A stretch of DNA of 8,688 nt from Leclercia sp. UBA7405 (GCA_002469605.1 DKMV01000126.1:1-8688), one strand, 5' to 3'; positions 1 through 7,438 are shown, numbered from the stretch's first letter. Notes: generated by a model from the sequence alone, not told the origin. Translations and numbers: made by a program.

Positions 1-140
1 TCGACCGGATAGCAGCCGCCGTGGCGTATACGTTGATCGTCCATAGAAGCAACGCATTGCTGTTCAGTGTTATACACATCCACCACAATGTCATCGCAGC
101 CTCCATCCAAGTAACAAATAAACAGTACCAGTGCGAACAT
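1..140 (-). CDS. yebW: YebW, small conserved protein of unknown function (C-terminus cut by window edge)
   Basis: Reading the minus strand from an ATG at 138-140 gives 46 uninterrupted codons before the left edge. The protein starts MFALVLFICYLDGGCDDIVV and continues through VYNTEQQC and MDDQRIRHGGC. This closely matches my recollection of E. coli YebW, a protein of about 63 residues, so roughly the last quarter is missing here. Cysteines fall at residues 9, 15, 29 and 43. The first nine residues are hydrophobic, but the stretch is too short for a confident membrane segment or signal peptide. A GAGGG Shine-Dalgarno sequence (145-149 on the complement) ends four bases before the ATG and supports this start. 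The gene follows yebV on the same strand, as in E. coli, but a strong hairpin lies between them, so it probably has its own promoter. No function is known to me. Identification is confident; function is open. Confidence 0.88.
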   Translation of the reverse strand, partial: MFALVLFICYLDGGCDDIVVDVYNTEQQCVASMDDQRIRHGGCYPV

Positions 141-170
141 TACGCCCTCAAAATTTACTATGGTACTGAT

Positions 171-200
171 AGTGTAGGGGATGATCCGGGGGAGAGGTAA
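171..200 (-). promoter_or_regulatory. Candidate promoter of yebW
   Basis: On the minus strand, TACACT (171-176) is preceded by C, giving CTACACT. A weak TTACCT (195-200) lies 18 bases upstream as a -35. The predicted start of transcription is near 164, giving a leader of about 25 bases to the yebW ATG. A C just before the -10 hexamer together with a poor -35 is the pattern sigma-S promoters tolerate, so stationary-phase or stress expression is possible. This rests on motif matching only. Confidence 0.35.
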
Positions 201-204
201 TCTG

Positions 205-233
205 GCAATAAATAACCCGCCTGCGGGCGGGTT
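205..233 (-). terminator. Intrinsic terminator downstream of yebV
   Basis: Arms at 214-221 and 226-233 (AACCCGCC and GGCGGGTT) form a perfect 8-bp stem with a 4-base loop, starting 9 bases after the yebV stop codon in the direction of transcription. On the minus strand it is followed by ATTTATTG, an interrupted T-rich run. This is the expected form and place for a Rho-independent terminator of yebV. It separates yebV from yebW. The tail on the other strand (CTCTCTG) is poor, so I read it as acting mainly on minus-strand transcripts. Confidence 0.75.
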
Positions 234-242
234 CTCTCTGAA

Positions 243-482
243 TCAGGCAAGGCGCATGATCCAGGCATCGGACTGGTGGTCGTAATGCTCGCGGTACAGA
301 ACGGAATGTTCGCCATCGAGGAGTGCCGGTACGCTGGTATCCGCATCCCATGCGTCGAGCTGCATGCAGAGATCCGGGTCGGATTTACACGGAATACGTA
401 ACGTTCGATCCCCTGGGGTTTCGCCGGTTAACTCGGCATCATCGATTTCGAATGCGCCAATGCGCACATTGGTTTTCGTCAT
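243..482 (-). CDS. yebV: YebV, small conserved protein of unknown function
   Basis: The 79-residue product starts MTKTNVRIGAFEIDDAEL and ends in QSDAWIMRLA. It matches E. coli YebV (about 78 residues) nearly throughout, including the segment PGDRTLRIPCKSDPDLCMQL at residues 24-43. Two cysteines are present, at residues 32 and 39. The protein is acidic, has no hydrophobic segment and no signal peptide, and is therefore probably cytoplasmic. The start at 480-482 is supported by GGAG six bases upstream on the minus strand. It lies about 105 bases downstream of rsmF with a candidate promoter between them and a strong terminator behind, so it can be a single-gene unit. I know of no biochemical role for the family. 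Confidence 0.92.
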   Translation of the reverse strand: MTKTNVRIGAFEIDDAELTGETPGDRTLRIPCKSDPDLCMQLDAWDADTSVPALLDGEHSVLYREHYDHQSDAWIMRLA

Positions 483-508
483 AATGCTCTCCGCTAATCA
501 TCGCTGTT

Positions 509-550
509 CTGGTACGACCAGTATAGTCGCCCTTATTTCAGCCTGGTCAA
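509..550 (-). promoter_or_regulatory. Candidate promoter of yebV with a dyad at the start site
   Basis: On the minus strand, TATACT (520-525) preceded by C gives CTATACT, a very good -10 for sigma-S and sigma-70. TTGACC (545-550) is a good -35, but the spacer is 19 bases, longer than the optimum of 17. Predicted transcription starts near 513, giving a leader of about 30 bases. The perfect inverted repeat CTGGT-ACG-ACCAG (509-521) overlaps the end of the -10 and the start site, where an operator would block initiation; in RNA it would be mostly untranscribed. The promoter elements are seen directly; their activity and any regulator are inferred. Confidence 0.5.
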
Positions 551-569
551 GGAAGCGCAAATACGCCAG

Positions 570-590
570 TAAAAAAGTGCGCTTTTTTTA
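570..590 (-). terminator. Possible weak terminator at the rsmF stop codon
   Basis: Six As (571-576) and seven Ts (583-589) flank GTGCGC, so a 7-bp stem (six A-U pairs and one G-C) with a 4-base loop can form on either strand, ending in Ts both ways. It begins inside the rsmF stop codon. The stem has almost no GC core, so it is a weak candidate, perhaps bidirectional. Confidence 0.3.
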
Positions 591-2030
591 AGCCTCGTCA
601 GCGTTACCGGTAAAGAGCCGGCCATCGCGGACCAGTTCACGGGGATAGCTGTTTTTCAGCCGGGAACCAATTTTTTTCGCCAGCCCAATGGCAACACCCT
701 GGAAACTGACCAGCACTTCGTCGTCGGCAGGGGGATTTTGTGGATAAACATCCCGGCCGCGATACCACTCCTGGGCCTCCTGCCAGTTCAGGGCGAAGCT
801 CTTACTCTCTCCGGCCAGGGCGATAACCGCCTCGTGCTGCCAGCGATAGCCCTTATTGTGCGTTTCAGCCAGCCGCAACCCGATGCGCGATAAGCGAACT
901 TTGCCAATCAGGGGCTCAATTTCTGTCGGGAACAACCACACCTCTTTGTCACGCTGCCACAGGCGCAGATTGTCACCCCAGCTCAGCCCCGCCTGTTTTG
1001 CCGCTGCGGTAATCTGCGCGCTTTCACGACCTTTCAGCGGCGTGAAGGGGAAGTTGCCCACCTTGTAGGTCGGCGCCGGCAGCGGGGCGATAGCGGCGGT
1101 TTTACGCAGGCGCGCCACAAAGAAGCCTTCGCAATCGAAGATCTGCGGGAAGACGTGCAGGAAGCCCTCCGGCGTGACCGCCTCGGTTGCGCCGGAGAAC
1201 AGGCCGTCCAGCGGCAGGAACTCCACCGCATCGGGGTACTGCGCTTTCAGCCACAGGCAGACCGCTTCGTTCTCATCACGGTTGAGCGTACAGGTGGAAT
1301 AGACCAGCGTCCCGCCGGGGCGCAGGGCGTGAAAGGCGCTCTCTATCAGCTCGCGCTGGGTGGCGGCTATCTCCAGGTTGCTCTCGACGGACCAGTTTTT
1401 CAGGGCATCGGGATCTTTACGCACCACCCCTTCGCCGGAGCAGGGGGCATCCAGCAGGATGGCGTCGAAGGCCTCCGGCAGGGCTGCGCCGAACACCCGG
1501 CCATCAAAGTGGGTGAGCGCCACGTTGCTGATGCCGCAGCGGCTGATGTTGGCGTGCAGCACCTTTACCCGGCTGGCGGAAAACTCGTTTGCCAGAATAG
1601 CGCCCTGGTTGCCCATCCGGGCGGCAATCTGCGTGGTTTTGGAGCCCGGTGCGGCCGCGACATCCATCACCCGCGACGGGGTTTCGCCTTCGGCAAAGAG
1701 GGCCGCCACCGGCAGCATAGAGCTGGCTTCCTGAATATAAAAGAGCCCGGAGAGGTGTTCGGCGGTACTTCCCAGCGGCAGCGCCTCTTCGTCATCCCGC
1801 TCGATCCAGAATCCCTCTTCACACCAGGGAACAGGCGTCAGCTGCCAGCCATAGGGGGCAACCAGCGTCAGGAAATCGCTGACGGCGATCTTCAGGGTAT
1901 TAACGCGAATACTGCGACGCAGCGGACGCTGACAGGCAGCGATAAACGCATCGAAAGAGAGATGTTCAGGCAAAGCCTGGCGCATCTGCGCCAGGAATTG
2001 TTCAGGAAGATAGACAGGACGTTGAGACAC
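588..2030 (-). CDS. rsmF: 16S rRNA m5C1407 methyltransferase RsmF
   Basis: RsmF uses S-adenosylmethionine to methylate C5 of cytosine 1407 in 16S rRNA, acting on assembled 30S subunits in the cytoplasm. With the GTG start at 2028-2030 the product is 480 residues, against 479 in E. coli. The N-terminal domain is followed by a Rossmann-fold methyltransferase. This carries the SAM loop AAAPGSKT (125-132), motif [10 protein letters not shown] (C197, the cysteine that helps release product) and motif VI YSTCTLN (C247, the expected nucleophile). The C-terminal part (from about 320) is the PUA-containing RNA-binding region, with [13 protein letters not shown] near 389-401. I chose the GTG because homology begins there ([12 protein letters not shown] aligns with the E. 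coli N-terminus). A longer reading from 2093 would add 21 unrelated residues and would start upstream of the likely promoter. No good Shine-Dalgarno precedes the GTG. It lies downstream of letAB, from which a hairpin separates it. The C-terminus ends NADEA, slightly longer than in E. coli as I recall it. Confidence 0.95.
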   Translation of the reverse strand: MSQRPVYLPEQFLAQMRQALPEHLSFDAFIAACQRPLRRSIRVNTLKIAVSDFLTLVAPYGWQLTPVPWCEEGFWIERDDEEALPLGSTAEHLSGLFYIQEASSMLPVAALFAEGETPSRVMDVAAAPGSKTTQIAARMGNQGAILANEFSASRVKVLHANISRCGISNVALTHFDGRVFGAALPEAFDAILLDAPCSGEGVVRKDPDALKNWSVESNLEIAATQRELIESAFHALRPGGTLVYSTCTLNRDENEAVCLWLKAQYPDAVEFLPLDGLFSGATEAVTPEGFLHVFPQIFDCEGFFVARLRKTAAIAPLPAPTYKVGNFPFTPLKGRESAQITAAAKQAGLSWGDNLRLWQRDKEVWLFPTEIEPLIGKVRLSRIGLRLAETHNKGYRWQHEAVIALAGESKSFALNWQEAQEWYRGRDVYPQNPPADDEVLVSFQGVAIGLAKKIGSRLKNSYPRELVRDGRLFTGNADEA

Positions 2031-2061
2031 GGGCGCACCACAGGGAGTCAATGAAGCGCGC

Positions 2062-2090
2062 AGTGTACCACAAAGGCTCCAGTGCGTTGA
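2062..2090 (-). promoter_or_regulatory. Candidate promoter of rsmF (extended -10)
   Basis: On the minus strand, TACACT (2062-2067) is preceded by TGG, giving an extended -10 (TGnTACACT). A poor -35, TCAACG (2085-2090), sits 17 bases upstream; extended -10 promoters can work without a good -35. Transcription would start near 2055, leaving a leader of about 25 bases before the GTG at 2030. This also argues against the alternative start at 2093. The -35 lies inside the loop of the letB terminator hairpin. Confidence 0.45.
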
Positions 2091-2100
2091 CACCGGAGCC
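2071..2100 (-). terminator. Hairpin terminator or attenuator after letB
   Basis: Six bases after the letB stop codon on the minus strand, GGCTCCGGTG (2091-2100) pairs with CACTGGAGCC (2075-2084), giving a 10-bp stem with one G-U pair and a 6-base loop. It is followed by TTTGTGG. The T tract is only three bases long, so termination may be partial and some letAB transcripts could read on into rsmF. The stem is directly visible; its efficiency is inferred. Confidence 0.5.
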
Positions 2101-2106
2101 TGCGAG

Positions 2107-4740
2107 TTAACGTGGCAGTGCGGTACCCCACTGGCGCCACTCTTTCGGCTCGCTCTCTAGCAGCAGGAAGTGTTTACCCGCCTGCGCTTTCGGCGCCAGC
2201 GGCGTACCCGGTGGCGTGGCGAAGGCAATACCGCCGCGGATAAACTGGTTGAAGGTGCCGGTTTTCACCACTCCGCCGGTCAGGCCGAAATCAAGTGAAT
2301 AGCCCGAGGCCAGCCAGAAGACGGAGTTATTACGCACCAGGTGCTGGTAACGGTTGCTGATGCGCAGGCCAACCATCACGCGGTCGGATAGGGTGCCCAG
2401 CGTCAGGCCGGTCACCGTACCCACTTCCATGCCCCGGAACAGCACCGGCGTGCCTATGGCCAGCGATCCGGCTTCAGGAACCTCCACCACAATACTCAGC
2501 CCGTCAAGATAGCGAGAGTCGGTAATGGTGGCCTCCTGGAGCTCAAAGTCGCGGCGGGCGTTACCCCGGCCAGGCTCAACGTTGATGTAGGGCTGCAGAA
2601 TGGTATCGAGATGCTCAACGCCAGCGGCAGAGATCTGCGGGGTGATCACCGAGAAGCGCGTCCCGCCCCGGGCAAAGGTATCGACATATTCCGGGTAGAG
2701 CACCGCTTTAGCCTGCACTTCGTTACGGGCGGTGATCAGCTTCAGGCTCTGGATCTGGCCGATATCAATACCCAGGTAGCGGATTGGCATCCCTTCCGCC
2801 AGCTTGCCGGCATCGAAGGCGTGCAGGGTGATCTGTCCGCCTACGGCGCGGGCCGCGGTTTCGGAAGGGTAGAGGATCCGCTTGTCGCCTTTACGCTGGC
2901 TGGCGCTGGCGCCGCTCAGGTTATCGAAGCTGATGGCACCGCGCAGGGCGCGCGAAAGGGGCGAGGCCTGAACGGTTAAGCCGCTGCCGTTCAGCTGTAC
3001 TTTGGCGCCCCCTTCGGCCCAGAAGACGCTGTTACTGGTCAGCAGGTTGCGGTATTCGGGCTTAATATGCAGTTCGATATCAAAGGCATTAGCCCGCGGG
3101 CGCACGGTAATCACTTCGCCCACTTCAAATTTGCGGTACAGCACAACCGAGCCCGCCTGCACGTCCGGCAGGGTGTCGGCGGTCAGGGTAAGGGTGGTGG
3201 TGGGCAGATCGCTCAGGCTGTTTTCAATCGCCTTCTCGAGATTGGCATACAGCGGATAGTTTTCACGCATCGCCCCTTTAGTGCCGGGCAAGATGCGGAT
3301 CCCACCGCTGATCCATTCGCTGGCGCTGGCGGCGAGGAACTCCACGCCGTCCAGACCCAGCTTCACATCCACGCGGCTGTTAACAATAAATTTGCTGTCG
3401 CCGTGGACCAGCTCCCGGTACTGGGGATCGATGGCGACGGAGAAGGTCACCCCTTTGCTGGTCAGGGTGCGCTCCAGCACCTGACCCACCTGCACGCCGT
3501 GCAAAATCAGGGGCTGGCCGGCCTCTATGCCGTAGCTTTCCGGAGCGTTCAGCGTCACGGTAGTCACCCCTGGCTTTTGCAGCAGGGCTTTATCGGCAGG
3601 GGCGATGACAAAACTCTTTTTCGGCTCGCCGCCGCCGGGGATCAGCTCAAAGGTGGTGCCGGTTAACAGGCTGCTGAGGCTGGCGTTGCTGAGGGAAATT
3701 TTCGGGCTGCGCATCTCAAGGCGCGTATTTTCACGCAGCAGATCCACCACGCTCGGATCCACGGTCATTTCACCCGTCACCGAACCACCGGGATTGAGCG
3801 TTAATTTAGTCAGCTGTCCTACCTGCAGCCCCTGGTACATCAGCGGCGTGGAGTCGGCTTTTAGCCCCTCGGCCGAGGGCAGGGCCAGCTGGACAATCAC
3901 GCCGCGCTGGCTGTGGGCGAGATCTTCGTAGAGGCCAAAATTGTCTTCCGCTTTCGCCGGCTCGGAATCCTCCGGCGAGTCAAAGGCGATGGCGCCGTTA
4001 ACCAGGGCGGCCAGGCTTTCGAGCTTCACTTTCGCCCCGCTCAGGCTGACGTCGGCATCTACGCCGGAGACGTTCCAGAAGCGGCTGCCTTTTTTAACCA
4101 GGTTGGCGAAGCGGCGTTCAACCAGGACATCGATAACCACGCCCTGTTTGTCCGAGTTGATGGCGTAATCATAGACGCGCCCCACCGGGATTTTACGGAA
4201 ATAGACCAGCGAGCCGCTGTTGAGGGAGCCAAGATCCGAGGTGTGAAGATGGATCATCAGATCGCCGTTGTTCAGGCGATAGCGCGGCTGGGTATCCAGC
4301 GCGGTGAAGTGGTCCTGGGGTTCGCCTTTACCGGGCATCATGCCGATATAGTTACCCCCAACCAGCGCATCCAGCCCGGAGACTCCGGCCAGCGAGGCTT
4401 TAGGCGTCACCAGCCAGAACTGGGTTTCTGCACGCAGGGCATCTTTCATGTCCGATTTAATACTGACGCGCACCTGTATTTTGTTGAGTTTGCTGTCCAG
4501 CGAGATGTCCTGCACCGTACCCACTTCCACCCCCTGAAAACGTACAGGGGTGCGGCCTGCAACTATGCCGTCCGCAGTCTGGAAATCGATGGTGACGGTA
4601 TTACCGCGATCCTGATAGCTGGTCCAGATCAGCCATCCGGCTATTAATAGCGCAATGACCGGCAGTAACCAGAAGGGTGAAATACGGCGTTTCGTTTTAA
4701 TTCTCGCTTCAGTCGGCGAAGCGGGAGTTTCCTGACTCAT
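2107..4740 (-). CDS. letB: LetB (YebT/PqiT family), seven-MCE-domain intermembrane lipid transport protein
   Basis: LetB is anchored in the inner membrane and spans the periplasm as a stack of hexameric MCE rings with a continuous lipid-conducting channel. It works with LetA in maintaining outer membrane lipids. With the ATG at 4738-4740 the product is 877 residues, the same length as in E. coli. It starts MSQETPAS, followed by a basic stretch (KTKRR, 15-19) and one membrane segment (about 21-40, [20 protein letters not shown]). Seven MCE domains are visible as repeats of a pattern of the type G-x-P-V/L-x-Y/F-x-G-x-x-V-G-x-V. They begin near residues 47, 161, 279, 393, 514, 635 and 748. Linkers between them contain the pore-lining loops, for example [14 protein letters not shown] near 116-129. 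The start overlaps the end of letA by 32 bases; GGGA on the minus strand is a weak ribosome site, so translation is probably coupled to letA. An upstream ATG at 4782 would add 14 residues not expected in the family. Confidence 0.97.
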   Translation of the reverse strand: MSQETPASPTEARIKTKRRISPFWLLPVIALLIAGWLIWTSYQDRGNTVTIDFQTADGIVAGRTPVRFQGVEVGTVQDISLDSKLNKIQVRVSIKSDMKDALRAETQFWLVTPKASLAGVSGLDALVGGNYIGMMPGKGEPQDHFTALDTQPRYRLNNGDLMIHLHTSDLGSLNSGSLVYFRKIPVGRVYDYAINSDKQGVVIDVLVERRFANLVKKGSRFWNVSGVDADVSLSGAKVKLESLAALVNGAIAFDSPEDSEPAKAEDNFGLYEDLAHSQRGVIVQLALPSAEGLKADSTPLMYQGLQVGQLTKLTLNPGGSVTGEMTVDPSVVDLLRENTRLEMRSPKISLSNASLSSLLTGTTFELIPGGGEPKKSFVIAPADKALLQKPGVTTVTLNAPESYGIEAGQPLILHGVQVGQVLERTLTSKGVTFSVAIDPQYRELVHGDSKFIVNSRVDVKLGLDGVEFLAASASEWISGGIRILPGTKGAMRENYPLYANLEKAIENSLSDLPTTTLTLTADTLPDVQAGSVVLYRKFEVGEVITVRPRANAFDIELHIKPEYRNLLTSNSVFWAEGGAKVQLNGSGLTVQASPLSRALRGAISFDNLSGASASQRKGDKRILYPSETAARAVGGQITLHAFDAGKLAEGMPIRYLGIDIGQIQSLKLITARNEVQAKAVLYPEYVDTFARGGTRFSVITPQISAAGVEHLDTILQPYINVEPGRGNARRDFELQEATITDSRYLDGLSIVVEVPEAGSLAIGTPVLFRGMEVGTVTGLTLGTLSDRVMVGLRISNRYQHLVRNNSVFWLASGYSLDFGLTGGVVKTGTFNQFIRGGIAFATPPGTPLAPKAQAGKHFLLLESEPKEWRQWGTALPR

Positions 4741-5992
4741 GGGCGTCCCAAAGTAAGCGGCTGTCCAGCCATTCCACTGCAAGAATAGTCAAAATCACCG
4801 CAGATCCGAAGTAGAACGCGGCGGGTCCCATAGTAAAAGCGAGGAGCTGATCGCGATTAATCAGCGACATCATTAACGCAATAACAAACAAATCGAGCAT
4901 TGACCAGCGGCCAATCCAGGTGACGAAGCGCAACAGCAAAATACGGGTTTTTAACCCTTGTTCACATTTAAAGTGGATGCTGACCAGCAGGGTAAACATC
5001 ACCACCACCTTGGTAAAGGGCACCAGGATACTGGCGATAAACACGATGGCGGCCACCGCAATATTGCTGCTCGCCAGGGAGATAATCCCCGACATAATGG
5101 TGTCTTCCTGCCGCTCACCGTTTATGTAGATAACCGAAATGGGCAGCAGGTTGGCTGGCAATAAAAAGACCATCGAGGCGATAAGCGCGGCCCAGCATTT
5201 TTGCAGGCTGTTGTGCCGGCGTACGCGCAGCGGAATATGACAGCGGGGGCAGCGCCCTCGTGCATCCGGCAGCCCGGTATAGTGGCAACCCAGGCAGGCC
5301 CGCAATTCCGGGTTGTAGCGCGTCGCCGGGCGCTGAGGATAGAAGCGTTCCCAGAGCTGCTCCACGTTCAGGTGGATGAGCGTCAGGACGCTTAACAGCA
5401 CCAGGGCGATAAACGCAAAAAGACCAACCCCCGGCTGCAGATACGCGTAATCCTGCACTTTAATGGACGCCACCCCAATCCCCACCAGATAGATATCCAG
5501 CATGACCCACTCCTTGAGTCGCTCCAGCATCAGCAGTACCGGGCGCAAATTCATCCCCAGAATATTGCCGAACCAGAGGTAAGCGATAGCCGCCACCAGG
5601 ATCCCCGGGGCACCAACGGTGCAAAAAAGCACCATGGCGCCGGTAAGGGGATCGCCCTGCTGGGTCATCTGCCAGATCCCCTGCAGCAGGTTGGCGTCAA
5701 TACGTGTCCCAAGCAGGTATAAGCGTAGCAGCGGTTCGCTATAGGCGAAGGGCATTAGCAGCAACATTGTCACCGCCATGGCCGCCAGTCGGGTGAGCGA
5801 CCAGTCGCGCCCGTCACGAATTTTGGCGTTGCAGCGCGGACAATAAGCACTTTGGTGTGATTTCATCTTTGGCAACGTAAAAAGCGTATCGCATTGGGGG
5901 CAACGCTGATAATGTGCACGAGGCAGCGCGTCGCCGACCGAATGTACGGTGATCTTTTTCGCTGGCGTTATTTTCGGTGTTTTAAGTGCCAT
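4709..5992 (-). CDS. letA: LetA (YebS), inner membrane partner of LetB, PqiA family
   Basis: LetA is a polytopic inner-membrane protein thought to load or extract lipids at the base of the LetB channel. The 427-residue product equals the E. coli length. It is built as two homologous halves, each a cytoplasmic zinc-ribbon followed by a bundle of membrane helices. The first ribbon has C31-x2-C34 and C51-x2-C54; the second has C233-x2-C236 and C248-x2-C251. Hydrophobic segments lie near 68-83, 117-143, 162-177, 188-208, 266-291, 308-341, 362-379 and 389-407. The repeated W-x-MLD motif occurs in both halves ([11 protein letters not shown] at 161-171, [11 protein letters not shown] at 362-372). 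K178 and D181 sit in the polar patch within the membrane region that recent LetA structural work discusses. Start: ATG at 5990-5992, with no strong Shine-Dalgarno. It is the first gene of the leftward letA-letB operon and is divergent from msrC. Confidence 0.96.
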   Translation of the reverse strand: MALKTPKITPAKKITVHSVGDALPRAHYQRCPQCDTLFTLPKMKSHQSAYCPRCNAKIRDGRDWSLTRLAAMAVTMLLLMPFAYSEPLLRLYLLGTRIDANLLQGIWQMTQQGDPLTGAMVLFCTVGAPGILVAAIAYLWFGNILGMNLRPVLLMLERLKEWVMLDIYLVGIGVASIKVQDYAYLQPGVGLFAFIALVLLSVLTLIHLNVEQLWERFYPQRPATRYNPELRACLGCHYTGLPDARGRCPRCHIPLRVRRHNSLQKCWAALIASMVFLLPANLLPISVIYINGERQEDTIMSGIISLASSNIAVAAIVFIASILVPFTKVVVMFTLLVSIHFKCEQGLKTRILLLRFVTWIGRWSMLDLFVIALMMSLINRDQLLAFTMGPAAFYFGSAVILTILAVEWLDSRLLWDAHESGNSRFAD

Positions 5993-6137
5993 GTGTCGTG
6001 CATAAAAGGGATAGTTAATAGTTATCTTAACTCATGAATTGATTCATCTTGAGCATGAGCGCATTTAATGCTTATTTTAATAGTCTATTTTGAATAGGCT
6101 ATGCTGTAATTTTGTAAGATAACCAAGTGATTGAATA
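5993..6137. promoter_or_regulatory. Divergent control region between letA and msrC
   Basis: These 145 AT-rich bases separate two divergent genes. I see three repeat structures: a tandem heptamer ATAGTTA twice (6011-6024), a dyad ATGAAT-TG-ATTCAT (6034-6047) flanked by CTCATG (6031-6036) and CATGAG (6054-6059), and a dyad of 10-base arms with one mismatch (6080-6089 and 6093-6102). For msrC, TTAATA (6077-6082) and TATGCT (6100-6105) are 17 bases apart and could be the -35 and -10, with the third dyad covering the spacer. An alternative is TTGAAT (6090-6095) with TAAGAT (6115-6120). For letA, TAAGAT on the minus strand (6024-6029) is a possible -10 with no good -35. The promoter assignments are tentative; the repeats are exact as given. 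Confidence 0.5.
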
Positions 6138-6635
6138 ATGAGCAAAACAGAATTTTACGCGGATCTCAACCGTGATTTTCAGGCATTAATGGCAGGTGAA
6201 ACCAGTTTTTTAGCGACCTTATCAAATACCAGCGCGCTGCTTTTTGAGCGTCTGAGCGAAGTAAACTGGGCAGGTTTTTATTTACTGGAAGGCGAAACGT
6301 TAGTCCTTGGACCATTCCAGGGCAAGCTGGCGTGCGTGCGTATCCCGGTTGGCCGCGGCGTATGCGGTACGGCCGTGGCGCAAAACCAGGTGCAGCGCGT
6401 TGAAGATGTTCACAGCTTCGACGGCCACATTGCCTGCGATGCCGCCAGTAATTCTGAAATCGTACTTCCACTGGTGGTCAATAACCAGACCATTGGCGTT
6501 CTGGACATCGACAGCATCGCCTATGGACGTTTCACCCCGGAAGATGAACAGGGGCTGCGCGAGCTGGTAACCCATCTCCAGAACGTACTGGCAGAGACCG
6601 ATTATCAAAAATTCTTTGCGAGCGTCGCAGGATAA
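6138..6635 (+). CDS. msrC: Free-methionine-(R)-sulfoxide reductase MsrC (fRMsr, GAF domain)
   Basis: MsrC reduces free L-methionine-(R)-S-oxide to methionine in the cytoplasm, using cysteine chemistry recycled by thioredoxin. The 165-residue product is essentially one GAF domain and matches E. coli YebR/MsrC in length and sequence. Conserved landmarks are NWAGFYLL (43-50), LGPFQGK (57-63), ACVRIPVGRGVCGTA (65-79), HIACDAASNSEIVLPL (97-112) and IGVLDIDS (118-125 region). The three redox cysteines are C66, C76 and C100. They equal Cys84, Cys94 and Cys118 in the older numbering that counts 18 extra residues. An in-frame TGA at 6132-6134, two codons before the ATG, rules out any N-terminal extension here and fixes this start. 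The ribosome site is weak. It is divergent from letA and followed by proQ, which has its own promoter. Confidence 0.96.
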   Translation: MSKTEFYADLNRDFQALMAGETSFLATLSNTSALLFERLSEVNWAGFYLLEGETLVLGPFQGKLACVRIPVGRGVCGTAVAQNQVQRVEDVHSFDGHIACDAASNSEIVLPLVVNNQTIGVLDIDSIAYGRFTPEDEQGLRELVTHLQNVLAETDYQKFFASVAG

Positions 6636-6732
6636 TCAACGGATAACGTAGCATTTACGGATGGCGTCATTATAATGTCGCCTGTTCATGCCTGCGGCGA
6701 GTTGGCAACGTCCGTTGTAATCAGGAAATTTC
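6636..6732 (+). promoter_or_regulatory. proQ promoter and 5' leader
   Basis: A perfect -10, TATAAT, lies at 6671-6676. No good -35 is present at 16-18 bases (GTAGCA at 6648-6653 for 17 bases). Transcription would begin near 6683, giving a leader of about 50 bases. The leader region can form small hairpins, such as TCGCC (6678-6682) with GGCGA (6696-6700) and CAAC (6706-6709) with GTTG (6714-6717). AGGA at 6723-6726 is the ribosome site, six bases before the proQ ATG. No terminator is evident after msrC, so read-through into proQ is also possible. Confidence 0.6.
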
Positions 6733-7419
6733 ATGGAAAATCAACCTAAGTTGAATAGCAGTAAAGAAGTTATCGCATTTCTGGCCGAACGTTTTCCCCA
6801 CTGTTTCAGTGCCGAAGGCGAAGCACGTCCCCTGAAAATCGGTATTTTTCAGGATCTCGTAGCGCGTGTTGAGGGTGAGCTGAACCTTAGCAAAACCCAG
6901 CTTCGCTCTGCATTACGTCTTTATACGTCGAGCTGGCGTTACCTGTACGGTATCAAAGCGGGCGCAACGCGTGTGGATCTCGACGGCAACCCTTGTGGGG
7001 TGCTGGATGAGCAACACGTAGAGCATGCACGCAAACAGCTTGAAGAAGCGAAAGCGCGCGTCCAGGCACAGCGGGCAGAGCAGCAGGCGAAAAAACGCGA
7101 AACTGCTGCGGCCAACGGCCAGGAAGAGGCGCCGCGTCGCGAGCGTAAACCGCGTCCGGCACCGCGTCGTAACGACAATGCCGACCGTAAGCCTCGCGCT
7201 GACAAACCAGCAGCAAAAACCCCACGCGCCCCTCGTGAAGAGCCGCGCCACACTCCGGTTTCTGATATCAACGCCCTGAGCGTCGGCCAGAATCTGAAGG
7301 TGAAAGCGGGTAATAATGCGATGGACGCCACCGTACTGGAAATCACCAAAGATGGCGTTCGTGTACAGCTGACTTCTGGTATGTCAATGATTGTACGCGC
7401 AGAACACTTGTTGTTCTGA
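6733..7419 (+). CDS. proQ: RNA chaperone ProQ (FinO-domain protein)
   Basis: ProQ is a global RNA-binding protein that binds structured 3' ends of mRNAs and many small RNAs. It was first found through its effect on the osmolyte transporter ProP. The 228-residue product is slightly shorter than the 232 of E. coli. Residues 1 to about 119 are the FinO/ProQ domain, with [11 protein letters not shown] (32-42), [18 protein letters not shown] (54-71) and GATRVDLDG (77-85). The RNA-binding arginines R58, R69 and R80 of the E. coli protein are present, as is Y70. Residues about 105-175 form a basic, Pro/Ala/Arg-rich flexible linker, which is where most differences from E. coli fall. Residues about 180-228 are the Tudor-like C-terminal domain ([23 protein letters not shown], ending VRAEHLLF). 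An AGGA ribosome site supports the start. It is followed 19 bases later by prc, which is probably cotranscribed. Confidence 0.97.
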   Translation: MENQPKLNSSKEVIAFLAERFPHCFSAEGEARPLKIGIFQDLVARVEGELNLSKTQLRSALRLYTSSWRYLYGIKAGATRVDLDGNPCGVLDEQHVEHARKQLEEAKARVQAQRAEQQAKKRETAAANGQEEAPRRERKPRPAPRRNDNADRKPRADKPAAKTPRAPREEPRHTPVSDINALSVGQNLKVKAGNNAMDATVLEITKDGVRVQLTSGMSMIVRAEHLLF

Positions 7420-7438
7420 AACGGAGGCCACGCCCGGC

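Noticed and set aside
148..351. Minus-strand frames at 148-351 and 158-346 overlapping yebV and its terminator
   Set aside because: They overlap yebV in other frames and run through the terminator; the true genes here are yebV and yebW.
583..589. Run of seven As on the minus strand as a possible frameshift site at the end of rsmF
   Set aside because: The run lies just after the in-frame TAA, so a ribosome would terminate before reaching it. There is no extended downstream frame of interest.
1155..2054. A 299-codon plus-strand open frame opposite rsmF
   Set aside because: It lies wholly antisense to a full-length, well-matched RsmF. Its product is low-complexity, Gly/Gln/Arg-rich and resembles no family I know. 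Long antisense frames are common in GC-rich coding DNA.
2087..2092. A perfect TTGACA on the plus strand
   Set aside because: No -10-like sequence occurs at the right distance (ACGTGG follows a 17-base spacer). It would drive antisense transcription into letB, and the hexamer is explained by the hairpin.
4084..4100. A six-A run within letB (codons for V-K-K-G) as a possible slippery site
   Set aside because: The heptamer is not in the X-XXY-YYZ phase, the residues are conserved in the family, and the frame reads through without a break.
3067..4647. Long plus-strand open frames opposite letB (3067-3666 and 3913-4647)
   Set aside because: Both are antisense shadows of LetB codons, with no ribosome site or recognisable domains, and the letB frame is intact and fully accounted for.
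4741..4782. Upstream ATG that would extend LetB by 14 residues
   Set aside because: The 877-residue form from 4740 equals the E. coli length and begins with the conserved MSQETPAS; the extension is LetA coding sequence in another frame.
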